Below, one piece after another: positions 63,269 to 64,000 of a stretch of DNA of 64,000 nucleotides. Within the stretch, counting starts at the first letter, position 1. Each line of letters starts with the position of its first letter. This DNA is from Nonomuraea sp. NBC_00507 (GTDB taxonomy: Bacteria > Actinomycetota > Actinomycetes > Streptosporangiales > Streptosporangiaceae). The translations under genes and the position numbers were made by a program. The notes below the pieces were generated by a model, which was not told where the DNA came from, searched no databases, and saw only the letters and a list, made by a program, of their open reading frames with translations. Location of the stretch: contig NZ_CP107853.1 in assembly GCF_036013525.1 (NCBI RefSeq), positions 12,028,001 to 12,092,000 on the forward strand. Reading direction: 5' to 3'.

Positions 63269-63727
63269 ATGAACAACAACTTCGATTGGTTCGTCGGTTC
63301 GTGGACATCCCAGCAGCGCCGCCTGCGCGAGGTTCTTGTCGGCTGCGACGACTGGTACGAATTCACCGGCATGTCCACATGCTGGAGCGCGCTCGGCGGC
63401 GCCGGTCACATCGACGAGGTCACCTTCCCAGAGCTTGGGACCGGCGGGGTGACGTTACGCCTGTACGACAAAGAGCGGGACGAATGGGCGCTCTACTGGG
63501 CGACCAGCAAGAGCGGTCTGTCTCTGCCGCCCGTGGTGGGCCGGTTCGGCGACGACGGGCGCGGCATTTTCCTCGCTGACGAGTCATATCAGGGCAAGCA
63601 GATCAAGGTCCGTTATATGTGGCTAGATATAACCGCGTCGTCGGCCCGGTGGGAGCAGGCATTCTCCACTGATGGCGGCATCACGTGGGAAACCAACTGG
63701 ATCGCGGAATTCACCCGCGCGAGCTAG
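63269..63727 (+). CDS. Conserved hypothetical protein, about 152 residues
   Basis: The protein begins FDWFVGSWTSQQRRLRE and ends RWEQAFSTDGGITWETNWIAEF, with TLRLYDKERDEWALYWA in the middle. This pattern is common to a family of small actinobacterial and proteobacterial proteins of lipocalin-like appearance, with no established function as far as I know. The ATG at 63269 fits where the conserved part begins; an ATG at 63239 sits directly against AGGAG, which is too close. Confidence 0.75.
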   Translation: MNNNFDWFVGSWTSQQRRLREVLVGCDDWYEFTGMSTCWSALGGAGHIDEVTFPELGTGGVTLRLYDKERDEWALYWATSKSGLSLPPVVGRFGDDGRGIFLADESYQGKQIKVRYMWLDITASSARWEQAFSTDGGITWETNWIAEFTRAS

Positions 63728-64000
63728 ACAGAGCGTTTCGTGTTCGGGGACGGCGGGAGCCGATTCCGGGACGACAAGTTCATCGGCGGAGAGGGAATCA
63801 TCGACCCAGAGCGTCAAGGGCGCCGACACCGTCCCGTGCACCTCGCGTGGCTACGATACGAATAAGATCAACGCCCCAAGCGGTTCAACGTCACCGACAC
63901 CCTGGGCCTGAGCTCGCTCCAGTTGACGGTACTTCCAAGCCTGCCCGCCCAGCTTCTTCATCTTTGCGGATGAGGTTATGAATTCACTTCGATACGCGTA
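63728..64000. other. Right-edge gap
   Basis: The last 273 bases contain no supported gene. The sequence becomes A/T-richer towards the edge. Confidence 0.5.

Overview
The window is GC-rich actinomycete DNA. Evidence for this is near-total G/C at third codon positions, frequent GTG/TTG starts, a mycothiol-type maleylpyruvate isomerase-fold protein, an acyl-CoA carboxylase epsilon subunit and a modular type I polyketide synthase (PKS). A Streptosporangiales-type host would fit, but I cannot name the species.

The first 53.6 kb is most of a PKS cluster. A long run of minus-strand genes starts at an acyl-CoA carboxylase beta/epsilon pair (50929 to 49152). It continues through a type II thioesterase, three giant PKS subunits (48393-27430, 27416-16530, 16495-6971), an aryl-acid AMP ligase, an isochorismate synthase and a two-gene ABC transporter that ends at 2183. 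Spacing is 13 to 42 bases, or the genes overlap. A 14-bp perfect hairpin (2131-2170) follows the transporter. A second minus-strand unit then begins: a cytoplasmic VCBS/FG-GAP repeat protein, followed by the start of another PKS gene that runs off the left edge. That gene's ketosynthase has Gln in place of the catalytic Cys (KSQ), so it is the loading subunit.

The eight extension modules in the window read, in predicted order: M1 malonyl DH-KR, M2 malonyl DH-KR, M3 methylmalonyl DH-KR, M4 malonyl DH-KR, M5 malonyl KR, M6 methylmalonyl DH-ER-KR, M7 methylmalonyl DH-KR, M8 malonyl with a dead KR. The inferred chain is a mono-methylated tetraene, then a hydroxyl, a saturated methyl-branched unit, an alpha-methyl enone and a terminal beta-ketoacyl thioester. 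The last subunit has no thioesterase, so release must use another route. The isochorismate synthase/aryl-AMP ligase pair suggests a chorismate-derived aryl acid that cannot prime a KSQ loading module and so is probably attached elsewhere. The modules contain three sets of kilobase-long, almost identical direct repeats, which are signs of recent duplication or gene conversion.

A TetR-family gene (about 51173-51772) lies between the carboxylase-led operon and a plus-strand pair, a luciferase-like monooxygenase and a flavin reductase. A roughly 52-bp element occurs in front of both flanking units in the same orientation relative to each, and a TAGGGG motif recurs in all the regulatory gaps.

From about 53.6 kb to the right edge the genes look like unrelated flanking chromosome: a DeoR regulator with a candidate operator, an ankyrin-repeat protein, a divergent LysR/MFS pair, an alpha/beta hydrolase, a DinB/maleylpyruvate isomerase-fold protein, an ECF sigma factor overlapping a membrane protein, and a small conserved hypothetical. 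Gaps at 54616-55073, 60713-61106 and 62672-63268 hold no intact gene; the middle one carries possible transposase debris.
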